In this document: in pieces, positions 35,879-45,239 of the stretch | Layout: the number at the start of each line of letters is the position of its first letter | Position numbering within the stretch: position 1 is the stretch's first letter | From: DATBQN01 sp963755825 | GTDB taxonomy: Bacteria > Acidobacteriota > Thermoanaerobaculia > Multivoradales > UBA5704 | Direction: 5' to 3' | Length of the DNA stretch: 64,000 nucleotides | Assembly: GCA_963755825.1 (NCBI GenBank) | Contig: CAVWLA010000001.1 | Span: forward strand, 2,170,001 to 2,234,000 | Translations under genes and position numbers: made by a program | Notes under the pieces: model-generated | Seen by the model: the letters and a program-made list of their open reading frames with translations, nothing else | What the model was told of the DNA's origin: nothing | The model's database searches: none

Positions 35879-36801
35879 CGAGCTCCCCCCGCGGCACGCC
35901 CGCCGCGCACGGACAGGACTTCATCCACTCCATGCATGCTGCCTGACTCACCCATCGCATCGATGCCGCCCGCCTCGCCGGTCTCGGCCAAGATCCGAAC
36001 AGCGATGCGGGCGAGCGCCAGCGCGGCGCGGCGCAGGCGGCGGCGCAGGTCGGCGAGCGCCCGCCAGGTCTGCGGCCGGCAGAGCGCCATGCGCACCACC
36101 CGCGCCTCGTCGACGCCGCCCTCGCCGCGGCGGGCGCGGTTGAAGTCGAGCGGCAGCGCCTCGCCGGCATCGTCGATGACGGCACGCACGGCGAGGAAGG
36201 GGATGCCGCGCACCGCCGCCAGTCGAGCGTAGACCGCCGTCTCGAGGTCGACCGTGGCCGGCTCGCCGGCGCCGCCGGCGCCGAGAGCGGCGACGAGGTC
36301 CGCATACGCGGCGGCCTTCTGCCGCGGATCGACGAGGATGCGCGGCGAGGTCAGGGCGGTGCCGGCGACGGCGCCGGCGGCGACCGCGGTCGCCAGCCAC
36401 GCAGAATCTGGAACCGCCATCGCCTGGCCGGCGACGGCCGCTGACGGCGCCTGGCCGGCGCCGAGCGCCGAGACCACCCGCCGCGCCGCCAGCAGGTCGC
36501 CGGTGCGGAGCTGCGGCGAGAGGCCGCCGGCGACGCCGAGGACGAGCAGGCGGCGGACCGGCATGGCATCGAGGAGGGCGGCGAGGCCGCGCTCGGCGGC
36601 CGGCGCGCCGTCGCCGGTCGCGGCGAGCACCACCGGCTGGCCGCCCAGGCGGCCGAAGGTGAAGGCGCCGGCCTGCCGCTCGACCGCGGTCGCCGCGCGC
36701 ACCGCCGCGAGCTCGGCGGCGAGCGGGCTGACGATGGCCGTCGGCGCCGTCTCCTGCCGCGTCGCCAGCTCGGCGGGGGTGCTCTCGCGCTCGAAGCTCA
36801 T
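35875..36801 (-). CDS. hpnG: Hopanoid-associated nucleoside phosphorylase-like HpnG, 308 aa
   Basis: Member of the MTAN/PNP phosphorylase superfamily. The glycine-rich VLGVAGGLSPQLRTGDLL and the acidic VDLETAVYARLA with RAVIDDAGEALPLDF mark the nucleoside site. In hopanoid producers HpnG removes adenine from adenosylhopane to give ribosylhopane. The operon position supports this role. The ATG overlaps the hpnA stop and the stop overlaps the sqs start, both by ATGA. A C-terminal tail of about 40 residues is extra. Confidence 0.85.
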   Translation of the reverse strand: MSFERESTPAELATRQETAPTAIVSPLAAELAAVRAATAVERQAGAFTFGRLGGQPVVLAATGDGAPAAERGLAALLDAMPVRRLLVLGVAGGLSPQLRTGDLLAARRVVSALGAGQAPSAAVAGQAMAVPDSAWLATAVAAGAVAGTALTSPRILVDPRQKAAAYADLVAALGAGGAGEPATVDLETAVYARLAAVRGIPFLAVRAVIDDAGEALPLDFNRARRGEGGVDEARVVRMALCRPQTWRALADLRRRLRRAALALARIAVRILAETGEAGGIDAMGESGSMHGVDEVLSVRGGRAAGGAR

Positions 36802-37829
36802 CCTCTCCCCTGGACGTAGCCGCGCTGGGTGAACCAGGCGACGGCGCGGGCGAGGGCGCCCTCGACGGGCGACTGCGGCAGGCCGAGCTCGCGCACCGCC
36901 TTGCCGGCGTCGAAGAACATGCGGTGGCGCGACATGCGCACCGCCTCGCGGGTGAAGCGCGCCGGCCGCGAGCCGAGCCGCGCCAGCCCCTCCTCGACAT
37001 AGGCGGCGGCGAGCGGCAGCCAGTGCGGCACCTTGACCCGCGGCGCCGGGAGGCCGGTCTGCCGCGCCAGGGTGTCCAGGATCTCCTTCAGCGTCATGTT
37101 GCGGCAGCCGAGGAGGAAGCGCTCCCCTACCGTGCCGCGCTCGGCGGCGAGGAGATGGCCCGCCGCCACGTCGCGCACGTCGATCAGGTTGAGGCCGGTG
37201 TCGACGTAGGCCGGATAGCCGCGGTTCAAGAAGTCGACGATGATCTGGCCGGTCGGGGTGGGCTTCGCATCGCCCTCGCCCACCGGCGTCGAGGGGTTGA
37301 CGATGACGACCGGCAGCCCCTTCGCCGCCCACGCCTCGGCGGCGCGCTCGGCCTCGTACTTGGTCCGCTTGTAGGGGCCGATCATGTCGTCGATGGAGAC
37401 CGGGGTCGACTCGTCGGCCGGGGCGCCGTCGGCGCGGTGGCCGAGGGTGCCGACGCTGCTGGTGTGGACCACCCGCGCGACGCCGGCGCGGGCCGCCGCG
37501 GCGAGCAGGCTCTCGGTGCCGCCGACGTTGGCGGCGGCCATCGCCGCGGCATCGGCGCCGCGGGCTCCCAGGCGGTAGTCGGCGGCGCAGTGGAAAACCC
37601 AGTCGCAGCCGGCGACGGCGGCGTCGAGCGAGGGCCGATCGGTGAGGTCGCCGGGGACGATCTCGACCGCCAGACCCGCCAGGCCGTCGTTTCCCGATGA
37701 CTGCGGCGGAGCCGGCCGCGAGGGCCGTGATGGCCGCACGAGGCAGCGCACGTCGAGACCGCGGGCGACGAGCGCCCGCGCCACGTGGCCGCCGACGAAG
37801 CCGGTCGCGCCGGTGACGAGCGCCCTCAT
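36798..37829 (-). CDS. hpnA: Hopanoid-associated sugar epimerase HpnA, 343 aa
   Basis: Extended short-chain dehydrogenase with N-terminal GATGFVG nucleotide loop and active-site YKRTK (Tyr/Lys pair); TSSVGTLG precedes it, as in UDP-sugar epimerases and dihydroflavonol reductases. In hopanoid clusters it is thought to act on the side chain or its sugar; the exact reaction is unsettled. It starts 28 bases after hpnH and couples to hpnG through ATGA. The length is that of the family. Confidence 0.88.
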   Translation of the reverse strand: MRALVTGATGFVGGHVARALVARGLDVRCLVRPSRPSRPAPPQSSGNDGLAGLAVEIVPGDLTDRPSLDAAVAGCDWVFHCAADYRLGARGADAAAMAAANVGGTESLLAAAARAGVARVVHTSSVGTLGHRADGAPADESTPVSIDDMIGPYKRTKYEAERAAEAWAAKGLPVVIVNPSTPVGEGDAKPTPTGQIIVDFLNRGYPAYVDTGLNLIDVRDVAAGHLLAAERGTVGERFLLGCRNMTLKEILDTLARQTGLPAPRVKVPHWLPLAAAYVEEGLARLGSRPARFTREAVRMSRHRMFFDAGKAVRELGLPQSPVEGALARAVAWFTQRGYVQGRG

Positions 37830-37857
37830 CGGGCGCCCGCCGCCGCATGCCGGTGCC

Positions 37858-38859
37858 TCATCCGCCGAGGTTCCACGCCGCCAGCCGCGCCATGTCGCGC
37901 GGGCTGTGGCGCGCCTCGGAGACGACCGACGCCTCGAAGCCGGAGTGCATGGCGCAGTTCTGACAGAGGGTGTCCTGGCGCGACTCCCAATACTCCCAGT
38001 CGGTGGTCTCCCAGAACTCCTTGAACGACATCGTGTGGCTCTTGCCGATCAGGTAGCAGGGGCCCTTCCAGCCGAGCGGTGTGAAGGTCACCGTGCTCCA
38101 CGGCGAGCACTGGTAGTCGCGCATGCCGGCGGCGAACTCGAGGAACATCGGCGTCGAGGTGAAGCGGTACTGCTTGGCGAAGCCGAGCAGGCGCTTGAAC
38201 TTCTCCTGGATCTCGACGCGGGTGAGGAAGATGTCGCGCTCGACCGACTCGTACTGGTAGCCGGGCGCCACCAGGATGCCGTCCACCTCGAGCGTCGTCA
38301 GCAGCTCGCAGAGCTCGCGCACCTCTTCGACGTCGGTCTCCTTGAAGACCGTCGTGTTGGTGATGACGTGGTAGCCGCGCCGCTTGCCCTCGCGGATCAT
38401 CTCGATCGCCTTGTCGAAGACGCCGGCCTTGGCGCAGACCATGTCGTGCGTCTCGCGCATGCCGTCGAGATGGACGTTGATGGTGAGGCGGCGGTGCGGC
38501 GGGATGACGCCGTAGACCTTCTCGTCGAGGAGGAGGGCGTTGGTGCAGAGGTAGATGTGGCGCTTGCGCGCGATGATGCCGGCGATGAGCTCCGGCAGCT
38601 CCGGGTAGACGGTGGGCTCGCCGCCGCAGATGGAGACCGCCGGCGCGCCGCAGTCGTCGAGCGCCTGCAGGCAGGCGGCGAGCGGCAGCCGGTCCTTGAG
38701 CTTGCCGGTGTGGCGCTCGATGGCGCAGCCGATGCACGCCAGATTGCAGGTGTAGAGGGGCTCGAGCATCATGACGTATGGGTACCGCTTATGGCCGGCG
38801 ATCCCCTGGCGGATCTGATGCCGGATCATGTCGGTGGTGATGTGGAGGGGAAATCTCAC
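37858..38859 (-). CDS. hpnH: Radical SAM adenosylhopane synthase HpnH, 333 aa
   Basis: Links a 5'-deoxyadenosyl unit to diploptene, the first step of C35 hopanoid side-chain building. The 4Fe-4S cysteines are C38, C42 and C45 in CNLACIGC, followed by the SAM-binding ICGGEPTVYPE. HpnH-type stretches such as KRYPYVMMLEPLYTC are clear. The start is the GTG at 38859, with AAGGAG seven bases before it; its GTGA overlaps the cyclase stop. Confidence 0.93.
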   Translation of the reverse strand: MRFPLHITTDMIRHQIRQGIAGHKRYPYVMMLEPLYTCNLACIGCAIERHTGKLKDRLPLAACLQALDDCGAPAVSICGGEPTVYPELPELIAGIIARKRHIYLCTNALLLDEKVYGVIPPHRRLTINVHLDGMRETHDMVCAKAGVFDKAIEMIREGKRRGYHVITNTTVFKETDVEEVRELCELLTTLEVDGILVAPGYQYESVERDIFLTRVEIQEKFKRLLGFAKQYRFTSTPMFLEFAAGMRDYQCSPWSTVTFTPLGWKGPCYLIGKSHTMSFKEFWETTDWEYWESRQDTLCQNCAMHSGFEASVVSEARHSPRDMARLAAWNLGG

Positions 38860-40949
38860 GAGACTGCTCCTTGTCCGTCCCAACCCGAGGGCTCGGCACC
38901 GGCGAGGGCGGGGATCTCCGCCTGCACCGCCGCTTGTACAGCATGGATCGCCGGCAACTCCACCTTCGAGCGCCGGCCGCTGCCGGCCGGCAGTGCCATC
39001 GCGCGCTGTGCCTCGGCGAGCGCCATCAGGGGGAAATAAACCGCATAGAAGTGATACCGCAGATAGAAGACGCGCGGGAAGCCGGTGCCGGTCCACGGCT
39101 CGTCGATCCACCGCCCGTCGGCGCGCTGGGTGGAGAGGAGATGGCGGAGGCCGCGGTCGATGGCGGCGCGGCCCGCCGGGCGCGACGCCTCGCCGGCGGC
39201 GAGCAGGGCGAGGAGGGCCCAGGAGGTCTGCGCCGCGGTGCTCTCGCCGATGCCGCGCAGGGCCGGCTCGTCGTAGGAGCGCGGCGACTCGCCCCAGCCC
39301 CCGTCGGCGTTCTGGTGGGCGACGAGCCAGGCGACGGCGCGCGCGCACCAGGGCTCGGTCGAGATGTCGCCGAAGCGCGACAGGCCGCGCACGGCGAGCC
39401 AGGTGCCGTAGAGGTAGTTGACGCCCCAGCGCCCGTACCAGGCGCCGTCCGCCTCCTGCTCGGCGAGGAGGAAGTCGCGGGCGCGCTCGACCGCCGGCGC
39501 GCCGCGGCCGAGGCCGAGCCGCGCCAGGCTCTCGAGAGCGCGGCCGGTGACGTCCGCCGTCGACGGATCGAGGAGGGCGTTGTGATCGGCGAAAGGGACG
39601 TGGGTGAGCACCTCGCGATCGCAGCCGCGGTCGAAGGCGCCCCAGCCGCCGTCCTCGTTCTGCATGGCGAGCAGCCAGGCGAGGCCGCGCTCGACCGCCC
39701 CCTCTCCCAACCGATCGCCCCCCGCCGCGCTGCCGTGGCGCGCCCAGGGGAGGCAGGAGAGCGCCGTCAGCACCGCCGCGGTGTCGTCGCAGTCGGGATA
39801 GAAGGCGTTGCGGTACTCGAAGGCCCAGCCGCTCGCCGCCGTGCCCGGCACCTTGACGCTCCAGTCGCCGAGCTGGCGCACCTCGTTGGCGAGCAGCCAC
39901 TCCCCCGCCGCGGTGAGCGCTGGGTCGTCGGCCGGGATGCCGGAGCCGGCGAGGGCGGTCACCGCGAGGGCGGTGTCCCACACCGCCGAGAAGCAGGGCT
40001 GCAGGCGGAGCGTCTCGCCGTCGTCGAGCTCGAGGCGCGCCAGCTCGGCGATCTGCCCAGCGACCACCGGGTGATCGGCCGGGTAGCCGCGCGCCACGAG
40101 GGCGAAGATGGTGTTTACGATGGGCGGGAAGATGGCGCCCAGGCCGTCGCTCGCGTGCAGCCGCTCCAGGGTCCACGCCTCGGCGCGGTCGAGGGCGAGC
40201 CGGCGCAGAGGCTTCACCGGCAGCCGCTCGGTCAGCTTGACGCCGCGGTCGAGGTACTCGAAGAAGGCGCGCCAGGCGCGGCTCTTGCCGGTGAGCGGCG
40301 CCGGCGGGAAGGGCGAGGGGGGCGCCGCCAGCTCGGGGAGGCGCGCCCGCTCGGGGAGCGGCCGCGTCGGGCGCAGCGCCCAGATGATCGACAGCGGCAC
40401 CACGATCCCCCGCGACCAGGAGGAGATCTCCGCCAGGTTGAAGTAGAACCAGCGCGGCAGGAGGACCATCTCGGGCGGCACCGCCGGGCAGCGCCGCCAG
40501 TCGTACTCGCCGCAGATGGCGAGGTAGAGCTTGGTGAAGCTGTTGCACGCCTCGATGCCGCCCAGCTCGACGATGCGGGCGCGGGCGCGCGCCATGTGCG
40601 CCGCCGCCGGATCGTCGCCGGCCAGCTTGAGCGCCAGGTAGGCCTTGACCGAGGCGCTCACCTCGGGCGGGCCGCCCGGATAGATCGCCCAGCCGCCCTG
40701 CGGCAGCTGCTTGCGGCGGAGATAGGCCGCCAGGCGCGCCACCCGCGGATCGGCCAGGCGGCCGAGGAAGTGGAAGACGAGGACGTACTCCGACTCGAGG
40801 ATGGTGTCGCCCTCGAGCTCGCCGCACCAGTGGCCGTCGGGCGCCTGGGCGTCCAGCAGCCATCCCTGCGCCGCGGCGACGGCGCCGGCCAGGGACTGGG
40901 GTCGTTCTTCCTCCGCTTCCTCCGCCGTGCTCACTTTCGACACTGCCAC
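38856..40949 (-). CDS. shc: Squalene-hopene cyclase, 697 aa
   Basis: Membrane-bound triterpene cyclase turning squalene into hopene or hopanol. The catalytic acid motif is DCDDT (D386-D389). QW repeats are visible (QNEDGGWGAF, QNADGGWGES, STQRADGRW), and the length is about 30-60 residues longer than common bacterial cyclases, with most of the excess in low-complexity ends. The start is a GTG at 40949 with GGGAG before it; a second GTG two codons on is possible. It is the first gene of the five-gene operon shc-hpnH-hpnA-hpnG-sqs. Confidence 0.95.
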   Translation of the reverse strand: MAVSKVSTAEEAEEERPQSLAGAVAAAQGWLLDAQAPDGHWCGELEGDTILESEYVLVFHFLGRLADPRVARLAAYLRRKQLPQGGWAIYPGGPPEVSASVKAYLALKLAGDDPAAAHMARARARIVELGGIEACNSFTKLYLAICGEYDWRRCPAVPPEMVLLPRWFYFNLAEISSWSRGIVVPLSIIWALRPTRPLPERARLPELAAPPSPFPPAPLTGKSRAWRAFFEYLDRGVKLTERLPVKPLRRLALDRAEAWTLERLHASDGLGAIFPPIVNTIFALVARGYPADHPVVAGQIAELARLELDDGETLRLQPCFSAVWDTALAVTALAGSGIPADDPALTAAGEWLLANEVRQLGDWSVKVPGTAASGWAFEYRNAFYPDCDDTAAVLTALSCLPWARHGSAAGGDRLGEGAVERGLAWLLAMQNEDGGWGAFDRGCDREVLTHVPFADHNALLDPSTADVTGRALESLARLGLGRGAPAVERARDFLLAEQEADGAWYGRWGVNYLYGTWLAVRGLSRFGDISTEPWCARAVAWLVAHQNADGGWGESPRSYDEPALRGIGESTAAQTSWALLALLAAGEASRPAGRAAIDRGLRHLLSTQRADGRWIDEPWTGTGFPRVFYLRYHFYAVYFPLMALAEAQRAMALPAGSGRRSKVELPAIHAVQAAVQAEIPALAGAEPSGWDGQGAVS

Positions 40950-41058
40950 CTCGTCGGCTCCCGTCCCATCGCGGAGCCATTATGCCAAAACTGTCGCCCT
41001 ACGGTGTCGTGCGCCGACACCACCCGGCCCCCCGGCCGTGCGAGCCGGCCGGCCTGTC

Positions 41059-42948
41059 CTAGGGACAGGAGGGGAACGCGCCGGTGTCCTGGATGGGCTG
41101 GAACGCCTTGCCAGCGGGATTTACGTATGTGCGGGCAGCGCCGGTTCGGCCGTCGGTGACGGTGAGGACGGTGCGCACGTCGGTGAGGCCGCCGGCGAAC
41201 ACCCAGTAGGAGCCGCCGACCAGGCAGCCGTCGAGCACCTTGACCACCGCCTCGACGTTCGCCGCGGCGAAGAACCAGAGGTAGCCGGTGTCGTCGGTGA
41301 GCCGCACGGCCTGGGCGGTCCCCTGGGTGCCGTCGGCGGTCTCCCAGGAGGCGCGGACGGCGAAGCGGTTGCCGGCGCCGAGGCAGAGGGTCTCGGCGTC
41401 GTGCAAGCACCCCGCCGGCGGGAGGGCATAGGCGACGAGGGTACCCGCCTCGTCGGTGAGGAAGAGCCGGCCGTCGACGGCGACGGGGCTCTCCCAGTGG
41501 AGGCCGTGCGGGTTGGCGTCGCTCCACAGCAGGGCGCCGGTGGTGGGCGCCAGGGCGCGCACGCCGGAGAAGGTCGCCTGGAAGAGCACCGCGCCCGAGC
41601 CGCCGGTGCCGCCGACGACGATCGGCGAGCTGCCGCCTGCCGGGTCGGTCCAGGCGATGGCGAGGCTGGGGGTGCCGTCGGCGGCCACCACCAGGCGCAG
41701 CGCCGTGATGCCATCGCTGTTGCTGACGAACGCCCAAGTGGTGCCGGTGGCGGGGTCGACCCACACCGCGGGCGCCGTGAGCACCGTGCCGCCCCGCGGC
41801 AGCGCCAGCTTCTGCAGCTCGCCGCCGACGTGGCCGGGGCCGCCCTGCCCCGACAGGTCGGCGAGGTTGACCAGCCGCACCAGCCCCTCCTTGCCGCCCT
41901 GCAGGGCGAGGTGCGCGAAACGGCTGCCGACGGGGGCGGGGAGGATGGCCGGCGCGGTGCTGCCGAGGTCGAGGTCGTCGTCCTGCAGGGTCTGGAAGTC
42001 GGCCGGGGTGTAGCTGTCGACCGGCAGGCCGCCGGCGCCACTCGCGCCCCCCGCAGTGCCGAGGGCGAGGATGCTGTCGCCCCAATCGTGGCCGCCGCCC
42101 TGGGCGTCGTAGTCGCCGTTGCCGGTGGCGAAGAAGATGCGGTCGAGCGCGGCGTCGCGGACGACACCCTGGCGCGCCCAGACGGCGGTCTGCACGTGCG
42201 GGCAGTCAGGCTGGCCGGGGCCGCCGCCGAAGTGCACGGCGAGGTTGCTGCAGGCGGCGTTCCAGACCCGCTGCGCGCCGCTCGCGAGGTCGATGGTCGT
42301 CACGTGCCCCTGGTAGTCGCCGGCGTCGCCGGGATAGCCGCCGTTGGCGACGTAGAGGTACGAGTGGCCGCCGGCGGTCGCCACGGTGAGGGCCGACGAG
42401 CCCTTCTCGACCTCGGGCTTGCGCGTCACGAGCTGCGGCCAGCCGCCGCCGACCGTCTCCGTGCCGTCGGCCACCGCGTAGCGGTGCACCCGCCCCTCGA
42501 GCCCATAGGAGTAGACGTGCAGGCGATCGGGGTCGAGCGCCGGCGAGGAGGTGGTGAAGCGCGGTCCGCTCGCCGGCTGGCGCGCCCAGAGGGTCGCCCC
42601 GGTCGCCGCGTCGAGCGCCAGCAGGCGGCCGTCGCGGGTGGTGAGGAAGAGGAGGTCGCGGCGCCCGTGCGGGGTGGCGGCGCCCGCCAGGTAGGCCGGG
42701 GCGCCGTCGGCGACGTCCGGCAGGGAGACGCGATAGAGCAGGCGCAGGCTTGCCACGTTGGCCGGCCGGATCGCCGCCTCGAGCGGATTCCAGCCGTCGT
42801 GGCGGGCGTCGAAGCCGAACTGCGGCCAGTCGGCGGCGCGGGCGGCGGTGGCTGTCGCGATGGACACCGCGATGGCGAGCGCGGCGAGGATGGCGAGGCG
42901 CAGGGAGCGAGAGGGGAGGCGCGGTGCGGATGCGGCCATGGCGCCCAT
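41059..42948 (-). CDS. Secreted PQQ-like beta-propeller protein, 629 aa
   Basis: A signal peptide (residues 1-39, ending ARAADW) leads into a PQQ-type/BamB-like propeller with repeated LLALDAATGATLW and ALAPTTGALLW motifs. The last about 105 residues form a separate beta domain (TLCLGAGNRFAVRASWE, TGYLWFFAAANVEAVVKVLDG). I remember this C-terminal domain as common on secreted proteins of Thermoanaerobaculia and related bacteria. No clear quinoprotein catalytic residues or heme site are seen, so an enzyme role is unproven. It is divergent from the first haloperoxidase gene. Confidence 0.8.
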   Translation of the reverse strand: MGAMAASAPRLPSRSLRLAILAALAIAVSIATATAARAADWPQFGFDARHDGWNPLEAAIRPANVASLRLLYRVSLPDVADGAPAYLAGAATPHGRRDLLFLTTRDGRLLALDAATGATLWARQPASGPRFTTSSPALDPDRLHVYSYGLEGRVHRYAVADGTETVGGGWPQLVTRKPEVEKGSSALTVATAGGHSYLYVANGGYPGDAGDYQGHVTTIDLASGAQRVWNAACSNLAVHFGGGPGQPDCPHVQTAVWARQGVVRDAALDRIFFATGNGDYDAQGGGHDWGDSILALGTAGGASGAGGLPVDSYTPADFQTLQDDDLDLGSTAPAILPAPVGSRFAHLALQGGKEGLVRLVNLADLSGQGGPGHVGGELQKLALPRGGTVLTAPAVWVDPATGTTWAFVSNSDGITALRLVVAADGTPSLAIAWTDPAGGSSPIVVGGTGGSGAVLFQATFSGVRALAPTTGALLWSDANPHGLHWESPVAVDGRLFLTDEAGTLVAYALPPAGCLHDAETLCLGAGNRFAVRASWETADGTQGTAQAVRLTDDTGYLWFFAAANVEAVVKVLDGCLVGGSYWVFAGGLTDVRTVLTVTDGRTGAARTYVNPAGKAFQPIQDTGAFPSCP

Positions 42949-43025
42949 CTTGGCCTCGTCGGAGACCGCTGTCCAGGCGGCGGTCTTCGGGAGAAGCTGC
43001 TAAACTATCCGACGCAGACTTGAGG

Positions 43026-43066
43026 ATCGAGCGAGGCTCGCCGGTGGACAGGCGAGGGCGGAGGGC
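43026..43066. repeat. Dispersed hairpin repeat, copy 2
   Basis: The stem CTCGCC / GGCGAG (43037-43042 with 43051-43056) and loop GGTGGACA match copy 1 at 34355-34395. 33 of 41 bases agree without gaps, including flanks atcgagc and gcgg. It sits 70 bases before the first haloperoxidase start, in its likely leader. Stem changes partly break the outer pairs seen in copy 1, but the 6-bp core is kept. Confidence 0.7.
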
Positions 43067-43133
43067 CGATCGGCTCGCGATCGGCTCGCGCTCTGCTCAG
43101 CCGCTGCGCATCGCCATGGCACGGAGGCACCAC

Positions 43134-44894
43134 ATGTCAGAGAACGACAGCGACACCGGTAGTACGCAGGGCACCACGGACCCGGTTTCTTCCGGCCTCA
43201 GCCGCCGCAAGTTCCTCGGCGGCGTCGGCGGCGCCGCGGTGGTGGCGACGGCGGGGGCGATGGGCATCGACCCTCTGATGAAGCGGGCGGGCGCCACCGT
43301 CGACGAGGAGGAGAGGGCGCCGGCGGAGAACGGCAACGGCTGGGTCGGCAGCGGCGAGGACCGCATCCAGATGGCCTACCGCATCCGCGTCAACGCCGCC
43401 CGCGGCGAGAAGGACGCGCGCCACCCGGCGCAGGCGACCAACGGCGACGAGCAGCGCTATCCCGCCCGCCTCGGCACCTACACCAAAGGCCTGCCGCACA
43501 ACAGCTTCGGCGAGGTCGACCCGACCGCCTTCGCGAGCTTCAAGCGGGCGCTGGCGAGCGGCGCCCCCAACGACTGGGAGGACGTCGTCCTCGGCGGCGG
43601 CCGGCCGTTGACCGATCCGCAGTCCGGCCTCGCCTTCGATCTCCAGGGCGTCGATGGGCACGCCGTCGCGGCGCCGCCGGCGCCGGCCTTCGCCAGCGCC
43701 GAGAACGCCGGCGAGATGGTCGAGCTCTACTGGATGGCGCTGCTGCGCGACACCAACTGGAACGACTACGCGACCAGCCCGCTGGCGGCGGCGGCCTGCG
43801 CCGACTTGAACGCGCTCTCGGTGTTCAAGGGCCCGCGCCAGGGCGGCCTGGTGACGCCGCAGACGCTCTTCCGCGACATCCCGCCGGGCTGCACCACCGG
43901 GCCGTTCCTGTCGCAGTTCATGCTGCTGTCGACCCCCTTCGGCTCGGAGTTCGTCAGCCGGCAGCAGCGCACCTTCATGCCGGCCTCCGACAAGATGACC
44001 AGCTTCGCCGACTGGCTGACGGTGCAGAACGGCGGCACGACGACCGAGCGCAACGTCTTCGACACCACGCGGCGCTGGGTGCGCAACGGCCGCGACATCG
44101 CCGCCTGGGTGCACATGGACGTCCTCTTCCAGGCCTACTTCAACGCCCTCCTGATCCTCGGCACGCCGCCCGACGCGGTCGACTCCGAGAGCGGCGGCGT
44201 CGGCTGCCCGCCCAACCCGGGCAACCCCTACCTCGACTCGCGCACCCAGGTCGGCTTCGGCACCTTCGGACCGCCAGGCTTCGTCGGCTCGCTCACCGAG
44301 GTCTCCACCCGCGCGCTCAAGGCGACCTGGAATCAGAAATGGTTCGTCCATCGCCGCATCCGCCCCGAGATGATGGGCGGCCGCGTCCACGTGCAGAAGA
44401 CCACCAACCGCTACCCGGGGCTCATCCACGCCGACCTGCTCAACTCGCCGGTGCTCGGCCAGATCAAAGCCAAGTTCGGCAGCTATCTGCATCCGCAAGC
44501 CTTCCCCGAGGGCTCGCCGACGCATCCGTCCTACACCGCCGGCCATGCCACCGTCGCCGGCGCCAGCGTCACCGTCCTCAAGGCTCTCTTCGACGAGAGC
44601 TTCGTGATGGCGGAGCCGGTGATGGTGAGCGCCGACGGTCTCTCGCTCGTCCCCTACTCCGGCGCCCCGCTCACGGTCGGCGGCGAGCTCAACAAGCTCG
44701 CCTCGAACATCGCCACCGGCCGCAACCAGGCCGGCGTCCACTGGCGCTCGGACTCCTACCAGTCGATGCTCCTCGGCGAGCAGATCGCCATCAGCGTGAT
44801 GAAGGATCAGCGTCCGACCTACAACGAGAACCGCGACGGCTTCTTCCGCGGCGTCACCTTCACCAAGTTCGACGGCTCCCGCATCACCATCTGA
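43134..44894 (+). CDS. Vanadium-dependent haloperoxidase, Tat-exported, copy 1, 586 aa
   Basis: The Tat signal SRRKFLGGVGGAAVVATAGA (about residues 21-40) exports the folded protein. Active-site residues of the algal/cyanobacterial bromoperoxidase type are present: K402 and R410 (KWFVHRRIRP, K-x7-RP), G470-H471 in HPSYTAGHAT, and R530 and H536 in GRNQAGVHWR. The Ser that usually precedes GH is Ala469. The enzyme should use H2O2 to oxidise halides or make organohalogens in the envelope; the halide preference is open. GGAGG precedes the ATG at 43134. A near-identical paralogue follows at 45240. Confidence 0.88.
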   Translation: MSENDSDTGSTQGTTDPVSSGLSRRKFLGGVGGAAVVATAGAMGIDPLMKRAGATVDEEERAPAENGNGWVGSGEDRIQMAYRIRVNAARGEKDARHPAQATNGDEQRYPARLGTYTKGLPHNSFGEVDPTAFASFKRALASGAPNDWEDVVLGGGRPLTDPQSGLAFDLQGVDGHAVAAPPAPAFASAENAGEMVELYWMALLRDTNWNDYATSPLAAAACADLNALSVFKGPRQGGLVTPQTLFRDIPPGCTTGPFLSQFMLLSTPFGSEFVSRQQRTFMPASDKMTSFADWLTVQNGGTTTERNVFDTTRRWVRNGRDIAAWVHMDVLFQAYFNALLILGTPPDAVDSESGGVGCPPNPGNPYLDSRTQVGFGTFGPPGFVGSLTEVSTRALKATWNQKWFVHRRIRPEMMGGRVHVQKTTNRYPGLIHADLLNSPVLGQIKAKFGSYLHPQAFPEGSPTHPSYTAGHATVAGASVTVLKALFDESFVMAEPVMVSADGLSLVPYSGAPLTVGGELNKLASNIATGRNQAGVHWRSDSYQSMLLGEQIAISVMKDQRPTYNENRDGFFRGVTFTKFDGSRITI

Positions 44895-44908
44895 CCGCGA
44901 GCGACCGA

Positions 44909-44947
44909 CCGCCCGACTGCCTGGAAGCGCTCCAGACAGCCGGGCGG
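44909..44947 (+). terminator. Long hairpin after haloperoxidase copy 1
   Basis: CCGCCCG ... CGGGCGG with an inner CTG-CCTGGA / TCCAG-ACAG stem, 14 bases past the stop. No T-run follows, so some readthrough is likely. The rest of the 345-base spacer (44895-45239) shows no gene or clear promoter; GGAG lies nine bases before the next ATG. Confidence 0.6.
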
Positions 44948-45239
44948 AACGGCCCGTCCCGCCGCTTCCGCCGCGCGTCCGGCGCCACCGACAACCAGGG
45001 TTGTACGTCGACGTCCTGCGGCGCAGAGCGGAGCGTGCGGAGCCGGCGCGAAACTTCGCATCGACGCTGTCCCGCTAGAGAATCCGGAGAACACTGGTTG
45101 GTTTAGGAGCCCGTTCGAGCGGTCACGGAGCGGCAGGGCGGGGGGTAGGGCCCCCGCAAATGCCGGAGCTTCCTCCCCTGGATCGCCGAGCGGATCGAGT
45201 GGACCGAGCATTCGCTCAAACCGCACGGAGACTTTTTCT

